NCBI RefSeq assembly: GCF_900130125.1
Contig: NZ_FQXY01000010.1
Coordinates: 496,001-560,000, forward strand
Source of the DNA: Bacteroides congonensis
GTDB taxonomy: Bacteria; Bacteroidota; Bacteroidia; Bacteroidales; Bacteroidaceae
DNA length: 64,000 nt
Reading direction: 5' to 3'
Under the pieces are notes generated by a model. It saw nothing but the letters and a program-made list of their open reading frames with translations, did not search any database and was not told where the DNA came from. The first letter of the stretch is position 1. Each line of letters begins with the position of its first letter. Below are positions 26,763 to 33,970 of the stretch, in pieces. Position numbers and translations under genes: made by a program.

Positions 26763-27932
26763 TTAGTATCCCATTCCAAACTGCCACAAAGGCAGCACAT
26801 TCATGTACCCTCTCTCAATATCATCTTTTACTACATATCCTTTTTGCACATCCTGAATCTGTCTTTGTCCCTTTTTCTTCCCACCCACTTCAAAAGTCAT
26901 ATCATCAATCAAGAAATCAGAAACAGGCGAAGCCACCACATCCGAAAAGACACGAGCCTGATTCAGGAAGAAAGTCTCTCTGATATTTCCAATATTAGAA
27001 TTTTCATGAGCCAGATTATATATCAGATTCGTATTATCCAAATAAACCTTATCCACCTTTCCTAATCCGTGTATACCGCCGGTAGCATCCCGCAATTGCG
27101 TTATCAGTCCTGCCTCTTCAATATAGAGACAATAATCGGAAATGTTATTACGGCTTACTTCAAGTATTTTAGCTATACTGCTAAAATTCGGTTTAAAGGG
27201 TACACTTTTAGCAATAATAGCAAGAAGTTGCTTCAGTTTCCGCCCGGTAGAGACATTCATATCCGCAAATTGAGGAATATCCGATTCCAAGGTTAAATTT
27301 AGAATCTGCCGTAAACGTATATCGTAATCATTCTCCAATGCAAAAGGATAGTAACCTTTTTGCAGATATTCATGAAAAAGCGGAAGTGGATGTTCCAAGC
27401 CGGGAATCTCCACCTTATGTGCTATAATATCCTGCAAACTATATATTTGCGAAGGAATATGATGGAATAATTGCAGAAATTCACGAAAAGAAAGCCCTTG
27501 CATCTGATACATTACAGCCCGACGGCTCAGGTCTGAGGCTCCCTTATTTATGTCTAATATTGACGAACCGGTAAAGACTACATGTAACTCTGAATGATAA
27601 TCATAAATTAATTTAAGCTCTTTCGACCAATCCTTATATTTATGAATCTCATCAACAAACAAATACTTTCCGCCCATCTTCACAAAGTTGTCTGCCAAAT
27701 CAAGCAAACGATGGCTGGCAAAGTAAAAGTCTTCTGCCGTCACATATAGAGACTCATTCAAGTCCAGGTTCTCCTTAATATGTTGCAACACAAGAGTCGT
27801 TTTCCCTACCCCTCTTGGCCCTGTAAGCCCTATCATACGACTTTCCCAATTTATCCTGGAATAAATATACCGGTGAAACTCAATATTAGTTTCCCGTATC
27901 ATCTTGCTGAAATATTCAAATAATTTATCCAT
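26763..27932 (-). CDS. AAA+ ATPase with DUF4143-like C-terminal region
   Basis: A 389-residue protein starting at MDKLFEYFSKM; an upstream in-frame start at 28016 is excluded because the promoter lies between. The ATPase domain has MIGLTGPRGVGKTTLVLQ (Walker A) near 33-50, KYLFVDEIHKY (Walker B) near 90 and VVFTGSSILD (sensor 1) near 122. A winged-helix part (FSSIAKILEVSRNNISDYC) near 250 and a C-terminal DFLIDDMTFEVGGKKKG, which resembles the PD-(D/E)xK site of DUF4143 proteins, follow. Function of this abundant Bacteroidetes family is unsettled. The promoter (TATCTTTG, 27951-27958 minus) abuts two palindromic repeats, so expression is probably tightly controlled, perhaps by itself. Confidence 0.87.
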   Translation of the reverse strand: MDKLFEYFSKMIRETNIEFHRYIYSRINWESRMIGLTGPRGVGKTTLVLQHIKENLDLNESLYVTAEDFYFASHRLLDLADNFVKMGGKYLFVDEIHKYKDWSKELKLIYDYHSELHVVFTGSSILDINKGASDLSRRAVMYQMQGLSFREFLQLFHHIPSQIYSLQDIIAHKVEIPGLEHPLPLFHEYLQKGYYPFALENDYDIRLRQILNLTLESDIPQFADMNVSTGRKLKQLLAIIAKSVPFKPNFSSIAKILEVSRNNISDYCLYIEEAGLITQLRDATGGIHGLGKVDKVYLDNTNLIYNLAHENSNIGNIRETFFLNQARVFSDVVASPVSDFLIDDMTFEVGGKKKGQRQIQDVQKGYVVKDDIERGYMNVLPLWQFGMGY

Positions 27933-27960
27933 ATCTCTTCGGTTTATAGACAAAGATACG

Positions 27961-28024
27961 ATTATTTGCACTATTATAGTGCAATTTAAATCATTATTTG
28001 CACTATTATAGTGCAATTTAAATC
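27961..28024. promoter_or_regulatory. Two perfect 32-bp tandem repeats, each with a 19-bp palindrome (operator-like)
   Basis: Units 27961-27992 and 27993-28024 are identical. Each contains TTGCACTATTATAGTGCAA (27966-27984 and 27998-28016), nine-base perfect arms around one centre base. The first palindrome ends where a -33 element of the ATPase promoter should lie (-7 TATCTTTG at 27951-27958), as expected of a repressor site. The pitch of 32 bp is close to three helical turns, which would put two dimers on one face. Confidence 0.75.
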
Positions 28025-28049
28025 AAAGTAGCATCTTTCTATACACAAT

Positions 28050-28080
28050 CTTGCTAAAACACTTTTTTACCCTATCTTTG
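28050..28080 (+). promoter_or_regulatory. Promoter of the HAD phosphatase gene
   Basis: TATCTTTG at 28073-28080 is a full -7 match, with CTTG at 28050-28053 as -33 element 19 bases upstream. The gene starts 18 bases later. The palindromic repeats end 26 bp before the -33 element, so they might influence this gene as well. Confidence 0.6.
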
Positions 28081-28098
28081 CACACAAAATAGCACTAC

Positions 28099-28905
28099 AT
28101 GAAATATAAACTTATCGTGCTTGATCTTGACGGCACACTCACTAATTCCCAAAAAGAGATTACTCCCCGCAATAAGGAGACATTGATACGTGTACAAGAA
28201 CAGGGCGTCCGGTTAGTACTGGCATCGGGGCGACCGACTTATGGTATTGTACCGCTGGCAAACGAACTACGTATGAATGAATTCGGCGGATTCATCCTGT
28301 CTTATAACGGAGGAGAAATCATCAATTGGGAAACACAGGAAATGATATACGAAAATGTTCTCCCCAATGATATTGTTCCGGTGCTTTATGAAAGTGCGCG
28401 CGCTCACCATCTGAGCATATTGACTTATGACGGAGCAGAAATCGTGACCGAGAACTCCCAAGACCCGTATGTACAGAAAGAAGCTTTCCTGAATAAAATG
28501 GAAGTGCACGAAACGAACGATTTCCTGACAGACATCACACTGCCGGTAGCTAAATGCCTGATTGTAGGAGATGCCGACAAACTCATTCCACTGGAAGCCG
28601 AACTTTGTCTCCGGTTGCAAGGACGCATTAACGTCTTCCGTTCAGAACCCTATTTTCTCGAATTAGTCCCGCAGGGAATCGACAAAGCCTTGTCTCTCGG
28701 TGTCCTATTAAAAGAAATAGGAATAGGACGCGAAGAAATCATAGCCATAGGTGATGGTTACAACGATTTGTCGATGATAAAGTTTGCAGGATTAGGCATT
28801 GCCATGGGCAATGCACAGGAGCCGGTGAAAAAAGCGGCGGATTATATCACTTCAAGCAATGAAGAAGACGGCGTAGCCGAAGCAATCAATAAGTTTTTGC
28901 CCTGA
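28099..28905 (+). CDS. HAD-superfamily Cof-type phosphatase
   Basis: A 268-residue type IIB HAD hydrolase. Motif I is VLDLDGTLTN at 7-16 with the nucleophile Asp, motif II LASGRPTYG near 43, and motifs III/IV are the Lys in KALSLGVLL and IAIGDGYNDLSMIKFAG near 218-234. The Cof-type cap domain lies between. Such proteins dephosphorylate sugar phosphates, pyridoxal phosphate or other small metabolites with low specificity. No operon partner. Confidence 0.92.
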   Translation: MKYKLIVLDLDGTLTNSQKEITPRNKETLIRVQEQGVRLVLASGRPTYGIVPLANELRMNEFGGFILSYNGGEIINWETQEMIYENVLPNDIVPVLYESARAHHLSILTYDGAEIVTENSQDPYVQKEAFLNKMEVHETNDFLTDITLPVAKCLIVGDADKLIPLEAELCLRLQGRINVFRSEPYFLELVPQGIDKALSLGVLLKEIGIGREEIIAIGDGYNDLSMIKFAGLGIAMGNAQEPVKKAADYITSSNEEDGVAEAINKFLP

Positions 28906-29187
28906 AAGTTAACCCGTATCCCTAACGAAGATTTTTCCAGTAACAGCGAGGGCACCTTGCCTATTGGTGAATGTTGGATGCCGGAAGCGTAATATTGGAT
29001 CAGTAGAATTTTAGTGGGGATATGCATATTTTTTTGCGATCTTAAAAAGGAGGAATTTTCTATCGGTTACTACTGATTCGAGCGTTTCAGTACTGAAATG
29101 AAACAAACTTATAGTGCGGTCGCCCTGGTTATTTTCAGGAATGTGGTTGCCCTTTATCAAATCCCCTGATATTCAAGCTACGCCAAG
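28906..29187. other. Spacer without gene
   Basis: This 282-bp stretch between the HAD gene and the island holds no ORF or clear terminator. Short motifs recur loosely (TTGGAT at 28974 and 28995; TACTGA at 29071 and 29091; GGTYGCCCT at 29118 and 29145), which may be decayed tandem repeats, but the spacing is not strict. Confidence 0.4.
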
Positions 29188-29976
29188 TTATCCCCATTCT
29201 TCATTCATATAATAAAACAAGGCACGGGCAAACCGGGGAAACCGCAGGAATACCCAGTAGAAAAACCAGAAGAGATAGCCGGTAAAGAGCACCGCCATCA
29301 CGTAGGCCGTCCAGCCGTAGGGCAGGAAGTGCGCTAGCAATGCCAGCAGAGTGATGACGAGCAAACCTATGTAGCGGCGGCCTATCCACGGCATGGATTC
29401 GGGCAGGCAGTCGTAGTCGGAGGCTACGTCGTCGGACGTTTCGTTCACGGCATCCCAGCAGCAACAGTTCAGATTGTCGTATTCTTTGTAGAATAGCGGC
29501 GTGTACCAGCCGATGAGTGCCACCAGATGAACAGACTGAAGTACGGCAACCGCTTCGCCCCACGCCGGGAATACTGCATAGAAGACACACAGCACGGGCA
29601 AGGGCAGCAAATGGAGCAGATAGTTTTTACGACCGGTGGCAGTAGAGTCGCACAACCCCAACAGCAACCCGGTATGTGCCATGAAGAACAAGGTGAGACA
29701 AGCCGGGACGAGAGGCGATGCCCAGCCCCCCGCAGCACTCCCGTTGGAAGGGGATGCCGGACATAGCCCGAATCCGGCGGCAATGCCGAGGAAGATGTAA
29801 ACCACCGCCAACACACGGCGTCCCCGGAGGTACGACTTGCTTCCGGTGTGCCTCATGCGGGGGATGGTGTCGTAGTCATTGTAGGGATAGAGAAACAATG
29901 CCATATAGCCGTACACGAAAAACTGTGCGGCGAAGCAGATTTCTATCATCCGGTCTATGTCGATGGTTGCTTCCAT
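29188..29976 (-). CDS. Multi-pass membrane protein resembling the membrane half of a 7TM-AraC regulator
   Basis: A 262-residue protein with about six or seven hydrophobic helices and a polar loop near residues 165-205 (YKEYDNLN ... DDVASDYDCLPESMPWIGRRY). Helix number, the place of the acidic loop and a W-x(2)-x-Y entry into the next helix recall the membrane half of the AraC-type regulator at 33971-35155, but it ends at FYYMNEEWG with no DNA-binding domain. I do not recognise a named family. It lies 52 bp after the fimbrillin fragment and is probably read from the same promoter at 30349. Base composition is richer in G+C than the LOS region. Confidence 0.65.
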   Translation of the reverse strand: MEATIDIDRMIEICFAAQFFVYGYMALFLYPYNDYDTIPRMRHTGSKSYLRGRRVLAVVYIFLGIAAGFGLCPASPSNGSAAGGWASPLVPACLTLFFMAHTGLLLGLCDSTATGRKNYLLHLLPLPVLCVFYAVFPAWGEAVAVLQSVHLVALIGWYTPLFYKEYDNLNCCCWDAVNETSDDVASDYDCLPESMPWIGRRYIGLLVITLLALLAHFLPYGWTAYVMAVLFTGYLFWFFYWVFLRFPRFARALFYYMNEEWG

Positions 29977-30028
29977 ATAGGTATTGTTTTAATTGATTGA
30001 TATTTCTCTTTCAGACCGCCGGAGTGTT

Positions 30029-30235
30029 TCAACTCGCTCCGCTGTTGGTTAGCTTGAGGTTCACCACCTGTTCCTTGCCGCCTTCCAGCCCGGTCAGCCC
30101 GGCAGGGACGGCGTAGGTGACGGTTCGGCCGCCGACGGTGATTTCTATCCACGGGGTTCCGGGAGTAATCGGCTGCGGCAGGAGGATGACGCGGAAGGTG
30201 TTGCCGGAAGCGGATTCCAAGGGGGGCTGTTTCAT
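30029..30235 (-). pseudogene. Fimbrillin C-terminal fragment (Mfa-like), 68 codons
   Basis: From an ATG at 30235 the frame encodes 68 residues: FRVILLPQPITPGTPWIEITV, then GGRTVTYAVPAG and GGKEQVVNLKLTNSG. This is the typical last beta-strand segment of Bacteroides fimbrillins (Mfa-like family), whose full proteins have 300 or more residues and a lipoprotein signal. Everything before it is missing; the DNA upstream is a promoter/leader region in another context. A longer reading from 30412 is unlikely, since the promoter at 30349 lies inside it. It may be a dead remnant or a small expressed peptide. Confidence 0.55.
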
Positions 30236-30348
30236 ATCGCTTAATTTTAAGTTCTTAAATTTTAAGCGTTCAATATGAAAGAGGGTATTGGAGGATGGGA
30301 TTATTTCAGGTATTGGTTCTCCTTTCTTATAGGCTGCTGTTTCGCTTG

Positions 30349-30356
30349 CAAAAGTA
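30349..30356 (-). promoter_or_regulatory. Promoter -7 element in the island leader region
   Basis: On the minus strand TACTTTTG fits TAnnTTTG, with a CTTGG about 19 bases upstream as weak -33. It should drive the fimbrillin fragment and the membrane protein through a leader of about 110 bases. Confidence 0.5.
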
Positions 30357-30480
30357 CCGATTCGCTGCCGGATGGCCAAGTATCCCACTCGTTTTTTCCT
30401 TTCCATCTCCAATACAATCTTTCAAAGAACTCTTGTGCCCTTGCGGGGGCGGTAGCGGGGAGGGTTGCCGGGTTCCCGAA

Positions 30481-30535
30481 ATTGAACTTTGGCGGTGCCA
30501 ATGTTGAACTTCGACCGCCTCGAAGTTCAACTTCG
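30481..30535. repeat. Hairpin-forming repeat after the lectin-like gene
   Basis: CGAAGTTCAACTTCG (30521-30535) is a palindrome with one centre base; GTTGAACTTCG (30503-30513) is an inverted copy of its first 11 bases with a seven-base loop, and ATTGAACTTTG (30481-30491) is a third degenerate copy. The group lies 30 bases after the lectin-like stop codon on the minus strand and could act as a terminator with alternative stems. The rest of 30236-30564 has no supported gene. Confidence 0.55.
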
Positions 30536-30564
30536 GGAGTTATATTCTTACAGGGATACAGGGA

Positions 30565-30948
30565 CTATCCCTTTTTTGCCCAGCCAACGATGTTTATGTA
30601 AAAATCGTTGTAATCCTCATCAGTCGAGTCTTCAATGCAAAAGCTATAAACTTGTCCTACCTTTCCGGCATGTGAATCGGTCACATTGTTGGCAGCGATG
30701 CTTTGATTTATCTCTGCGCTTTCAGGAATATCCACATACAGGTACAATACATCACCGATAAAATCATGATATCCTTGCCCCAATACCTGATAGGATGTGC
30801 TGCGGTTCGTTTTAGGATATTGGAAATACACTTTTCCTGCATTGTCCGTCAATGTAATTGTCCCGGTAAAAAGGCATTGGGAACATACTGCCCAGGCTAT
30901 GTTATAGCCTTTCTTTATCTCTGTAAGCTTGAATTCTTTCTTTGCCAT
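30565..30948 (-). CDS. Small protein with LecB/PA-IIL-type calcium-lectin signature
   Basis: A 127-residue protein without signal peptide. The predicted make-up is all beta strands. Its C-terminus EDSTDEDYNDFYINIVGW (106-123) closely parallels the EDGTDNDYND loop of Pseudomonas aeruginosa LecB, and Glu106, Asp110, Asp112, Asn114 and Asp115 fall on the positions that bind the two calcium ions there. It even ends in Gly127, as LecB ends in the Gly whose carboxylate binds calcium in the partner subunit. The N-terminal FKLTEIKKGYNIAWA also fits the FTL start of LecB, but the ligand Asn21 is not kept. It starts inside the end of the TenA-like gene (34-bp overlap). Sugar binding is inference. Confidence 0.6.
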   Translation of the reverse strand: MAKKEFKLTEIKKGYNIAWAVCSQCLFTGTITLTDNAGKVYFQYPKTNRSTSYQVLGQGYHDFIGDVLYLYVDIPESAEINQSIAANNVTDSHAGKVGQVYSFCIEDSTDEDYNDFYINIVGWAKKG

Positions 30949-31673
30949 AACAATTCGGATTTTAAGAGTGTCGCTGCTGTAAATACTTTCAACTCGTGCT
31001 GTAGAGCAATGCGGAAAATCTCCTTGGCTTTCGCTTCGTCTATCTGCCTGCGATAACTTTCGAGCATGTTCGCCATCTGATAAGCTCCATCAGGCGTACC
31101 GCCGTTTCCTTCTATCCAGAAATAGTAAAGTCCGTCTTTCGGGGCTGTTTTGTCCAGTTCGTTGGCTATCCAGTTCCACAAATATTCGCAAGGCAGCATT
31201 ACGCTGAACAGGTAGGGCGAATCAAGGTTTCCCGCCACAAATGCTTCATAGGCGGCGTATTCCTTGATTTCATCTCCGGGAATTACGCCTGAGGCTTCAC
31301 GCACGTGCCACGTTTCGTGATAATAGGCATTGTATTCCTCATAACTGGTGTACTTGCCTTGCAGGAAGTCACCGCAAGCATCGTCCAAAGCGTGGGTCGC
31401 CGCTACCGCATAAGCATCCTGGGCCTTGAAGCAATAGTAAGCGTCCTGCACCATCAACGTTCCATAAGCATTCGGGTCGAGGTCGTTGTTCAGAATGCCT
31501 TTGAAGTATGCCGTTTCCAGCACTTGCCGTGCGATAGGCTCGCACTCCTGCCACATTTCCCAAAACAGGGCGTCCGGTGGCGGAGCATCAGAAGACAAGA
31601 GCTGTCCTCTCCTGCCCAATCTTTCTGCCACAACGGAAAAATCACGTCTGATATACCATTTGTTCATATCCAT
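30915..31673 (-). CDS. TenA/thiaminase II-like protein (heme-oxygenase-like fold)
   Basis: From ATG 31673 (MDMNKWYIRRDF) the protein has 252 residues and should be all-helical. YGTLMVQDAYYCFKAQDAYA near 70-90 corresponds to the QDYxYL region of TenA, and VMLPCEYLWNWIANELDK near 155-172 to the LPCxWxYxxIG block. TenA proteins hydrolyse aminopyrimidines for thiamine salvage; divergent members bind other small ligands. The residues around the active Cys are not clearly kept, so catalysis is doubtful. A GTG start at 31712 is possible. The gene follows the lipoprotein gene by 67 bp and overlaps the lectin-like gene by 34 bp. No thiamine genes are near. Confidence 0.7.
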   Translation of the reverse strand: MDMNKWYIRRDFSVVAERLGRRGQLLSSDAPPPDALFWEMWQECEPIARQVLETAYFKGILNNDLDPNAYGTLMVQDAYYCFKAQDAYAVAATHALDDACGDFLQGKYTSYEEYNAYYHETWHVREASGVIPGDEIKEYAAYEAFVAGNLDSPYLFSVMLPCEYLWNWIANELDKTAPKDGLYYFWIEGNGGTPDGAYQMANMLESYRRQIDEAKAKEIFRIALQHELKVFTAATLLKSELLWQRKNSSLQR

Positions 31674-31740
31674 ATATTTTATAATTATAGTTTTCAATAT
31701 GCTTTCTTTCACTTCGCTCTGCCGGCCGGGCTGCTCCTTC

Positions 31741-33645
31741 TTATGGGAAGGTGATGCTCTTCCATTTCATGTTGTAGCCGTCGAGCACAGTCCATTCGTT
31801 ACCGTTGGAGACTTTGGGGACGGCCATGCCGTCCTGCTTCTTATCGGCGTTCAGCACGAGGTCGCACATGGCGGGATTGAATGCGTTATCTCCGGTATGA
31901 CCGGCGGTGGTTCTGTTCTGAAAAACGGCGTTACGCTCTATACTGCTGCCACTATCTATATCAACGAAATCTCCGGCTGCGGTGGCTTTTATCCAGGTGA
32001 GGCTGCTGCATCCCGTTACGATATAACTGCTGAACCGGGTACACATCGGTATTTCGAGCGTTTCGAGGCCCGTACATCCGAAGAAAGCATCATGGTCTAT
32101 CGCTGTCACATGATCCAAAGTGAGTGCGGCTAATGAAGTGCATTCCCGAAATGCGCTCTCATCAATCCGGGTAACCTGCGAAAGATTCACCGTAGTCAGC
32201 GCAGCGCAACGGATAAAGGCATACTCTCCGATTACCTGCACGCCATCGGGCAGCGTCACCTCCTGCAAGGCGGTGCAATCCATAAAGGCGTTGCCGGGCA
32301 GTGTTGCCTCTGTTCCCCAGCCTGTCACTCCGCTGAGGTCGCATTTCATGATTTTTGTATTACCGGCAAATGTACCTCTGTTACCGCCCATTCCAATCTT
32401 GGAAAGTTCGCCCGTCAGCTTGATTTCGGTGTAGCCTGCGTCGATGGCGGCAAGGATGGTTAGCTGTGCTCCGTCGGCGGTCATGGAGGTCATGTCGATG
32501 TCGCCGGAGGTGGGGGGTGTGAAATTTTTCGGGCGCAGCTTGATTTGATGATCCGCCGGGTCGAGGTAAAGCTCGAAGTTGCCGTCGTATTTCTTCATCT
32601 GCTCTCCATAGAGGCTGACTATTGACTCCGGATTCACTTTCAAATGGTCGCAGTCCGCTTGCGTCAGTTGGTTACCGTCGGTTCCTTGGGCGATGGAGGT
32701 TATGCCGATCAGCTGGAGCTTGAGGTGCACATCACCCGTGAGGGCTTTCGGAACGGAGATAAGGGGGGAGGAAACGGGCGTAGTGCGCTGTAGATCTATG
32801 TAAGCCCCGTCGGCGGTCTTTCCCCCGTTCAGCACGAGGGTGGAGCCCTCCCCGACTCTTGCACAGCTCGAACTGCCTGCCGCGTAAGACAATTCGCAGC
32901 CGTCACCCAGTTCCAATGCTGCTTTCTCGCCGAAAGCCAGAATCATAGATTGAACCCCGTCCAATGTCACGTTCCCGCCCAGCGTAATCCTGCCGTTGAA
33001 AACACCTACCATGGCAGAATATGAGTTCGGATCTTGAACCAGCTTGATATTGGTGAATTCGATATAAACGGCATCGGCGTCGACTTTGTTATTTCCGAGG
33101 AAGTAATAGCTGCCGTTTTCCCAGGTGAGGGTGTGTCCGCCGCCGTCTATCTTGAAGTAGTCGCTGCCGTTTATGAATGTGCCGCTGCTACTATCTCCTC
33201 CTGCGGGTACCGTGATGTCGGCGCCCAGCGTGACAAGTGTCGGGGCCTCGGCCGAGGTGCCGCCCGTCTGCAGGGCGTCGAGCAGGGCGTCGTAGGTGGT
33301 GACGGTGATACCTTCCGGCACGGCATCCGCTACCGTCACTTCGCAGGTGGCCTGTTTGCCGCCTGCCGTGGCGGTGATGGTGGCGTTTCCGGCTGCCACA
33401 GCCGTAACGAGGCCACTGTCGTCCACCGTTGCGGCAGCGGTGTTGCCGCTCTTCCACACGACGTTCTTATCAGCGGCATCTTCGGGAGTAACCATTACGG
33501 TGAGTCGTCCGGTTTCGCCTACGGTCAGTTCCAAAGTAGGTTTATCCAGTGTTATGCCCGATACGGCTACCGGATTGTCGTCTTCGCTGCACGCTGCCAA
33601 CAGCGCCGCCGCCGACAGGAATAATGTCAAGAATTTCGTTTTCAT
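31741..33645 (-). CDS. Surface lipoprotein with BIG2, beta-helix and BspA-like leucine-rich repeats
   Basis: A 634-residue protein with a lipoprotein signal peptide (LLAACSEDD, lipid-bearing Cys19 followed by acidic residues, the Bacteroides surface-export pattern). A bacterial Ig-like group 2 domain covers about 27-107 (ISGITLDKPTLELTVGE-like start, LVTAVAAGNATITAT end). A Gly/Asp/Thr-rich region of about 112-370 looks like a beta-helix, and BspA-type LRR_5 repeats (IGEYAFIRCAALTTVNL, IDESAFRECTSLAALTL, IDHDAFFGCTGLETLEI) cover about 400-560. BspA-like repeats bind host or bacterial surface proteins in other species. It is the first gene of the island operon and lies 167 bp after a repeated operator-like motif. 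Confidence 0.82.
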   Translation of the reverse strand: MKTKFLTLFLSAAALLAACSEDDNPVAVSGITLDKPTLELTVGETGRLTVMVTPEDAADKNVVWKSGNTAAATVDDSGLVTAVAAGNATITATAGGKQATCEVTVADAVPEGITVTTYDALLDALQTGGTSAEAPTLVTLGADITVPAGGDSSSGTFINGSDYFKIDGGGHTLTWENGSYYFLGNNKVDADAVYIEFTNIKLVQDPNSYSAMVGVFNGRITLGGNVTLDGVQSMILAFGEKAALELGDGCELSYAAGSSSCARVGEGSTLVLNGGKTADGAYIDLQRTTPVSSPLISVPKALTGDVHLKLQLIGITSIAQGTDGNQLTQADCDHLKVNPESIVSLYGEQMKKYDGNFELYLDPADHQIKLRPKNFTPPTSGDIDMTSMTADGAQLTILAAIDAGYTEIKLTGELSKIGMGGNRGTFAGNTKIMKCDLSGVTGWGTEATLPGNAFMDCTALQEVTLPDGVQVIGEYAFIRCAALTTVNLSQVTRIDESAFRECTSLAALTLDHVTAIDHDAFFGCTGLETLEIPMCTRFSSYIVTGCSSLTWIKATAAGDFVDIDSGSSIERNAVFQNRTTAGHTGDNAFNPAMCDLVLNADKKQDGMAVPKVSNGNEWTVLDGYNMKWKSITFP

Positions 33646-33811
33646 AAGTTCCTTACTGTATTAGGTTGATCATATTAGTTGGTATAATAGTGTTTTTATA
33701 TAGGATGCCTTGCGGCTGTTTTTCGTGCAGAAAAAGGAAGAGACCGGTTACTGAAGAACCTTTCATATCGCACGAAAATATAACATGTAATCAATTATTG
33801 CAAATAAAATC

Positions 33812-33909
33812 AATTGTCTTTCGTTCAAACTAATGAAAGACAATTTTTTACATGCTGAAAAGCAGGAAAACCAACGAAAGACAATTTTCAATTAACGAAA
33901 GACAATTTT
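33812..33909. promoter_or_regulatory. Array of four AAYGAAAGACAATT sites upstream of the lipoprotein operon
   Basis: The motif AACGAAAGACAATTTT occurs at 33873-33888 and 33894-33909, with one change at 33832-33847, and as an inverted copy at 33812-33825. Direct copies start 41 and 21 bp apart, near whole helical turns, as is usual for AraC-family sites. The inverted and first direct copy form a stem. The minus strand also has TTTATTTG at 33806-33813, a one-mismatch -7 element, with a TTTG 17 bases upstream. The remaining spacer 33646-33811 has no gene. Confidence 0.7.
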
Positions 33910-33970
33910 ATCCAAGCAGGAGAAACAGTGTGGCAATCGAGGAAATTCAGAAAAAAAACAGACACATCAT

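Noticed and set aside
23899..28024. Defence island (SNF2 helicase plus AAA+ ATPase)
   Set aside because: The two genes are convergent, with no nuclease, methylase or phospholipase partner, and both families are common housekeeping or orphan genes in Bacteroides.
30236..30412. N-terminal extension of the fimbrillin fragment
   Set aside because: A -7 element lies inside it, its residues do not look like a fimbrillin, and the same DNA has open frames on both strands because of its composition.
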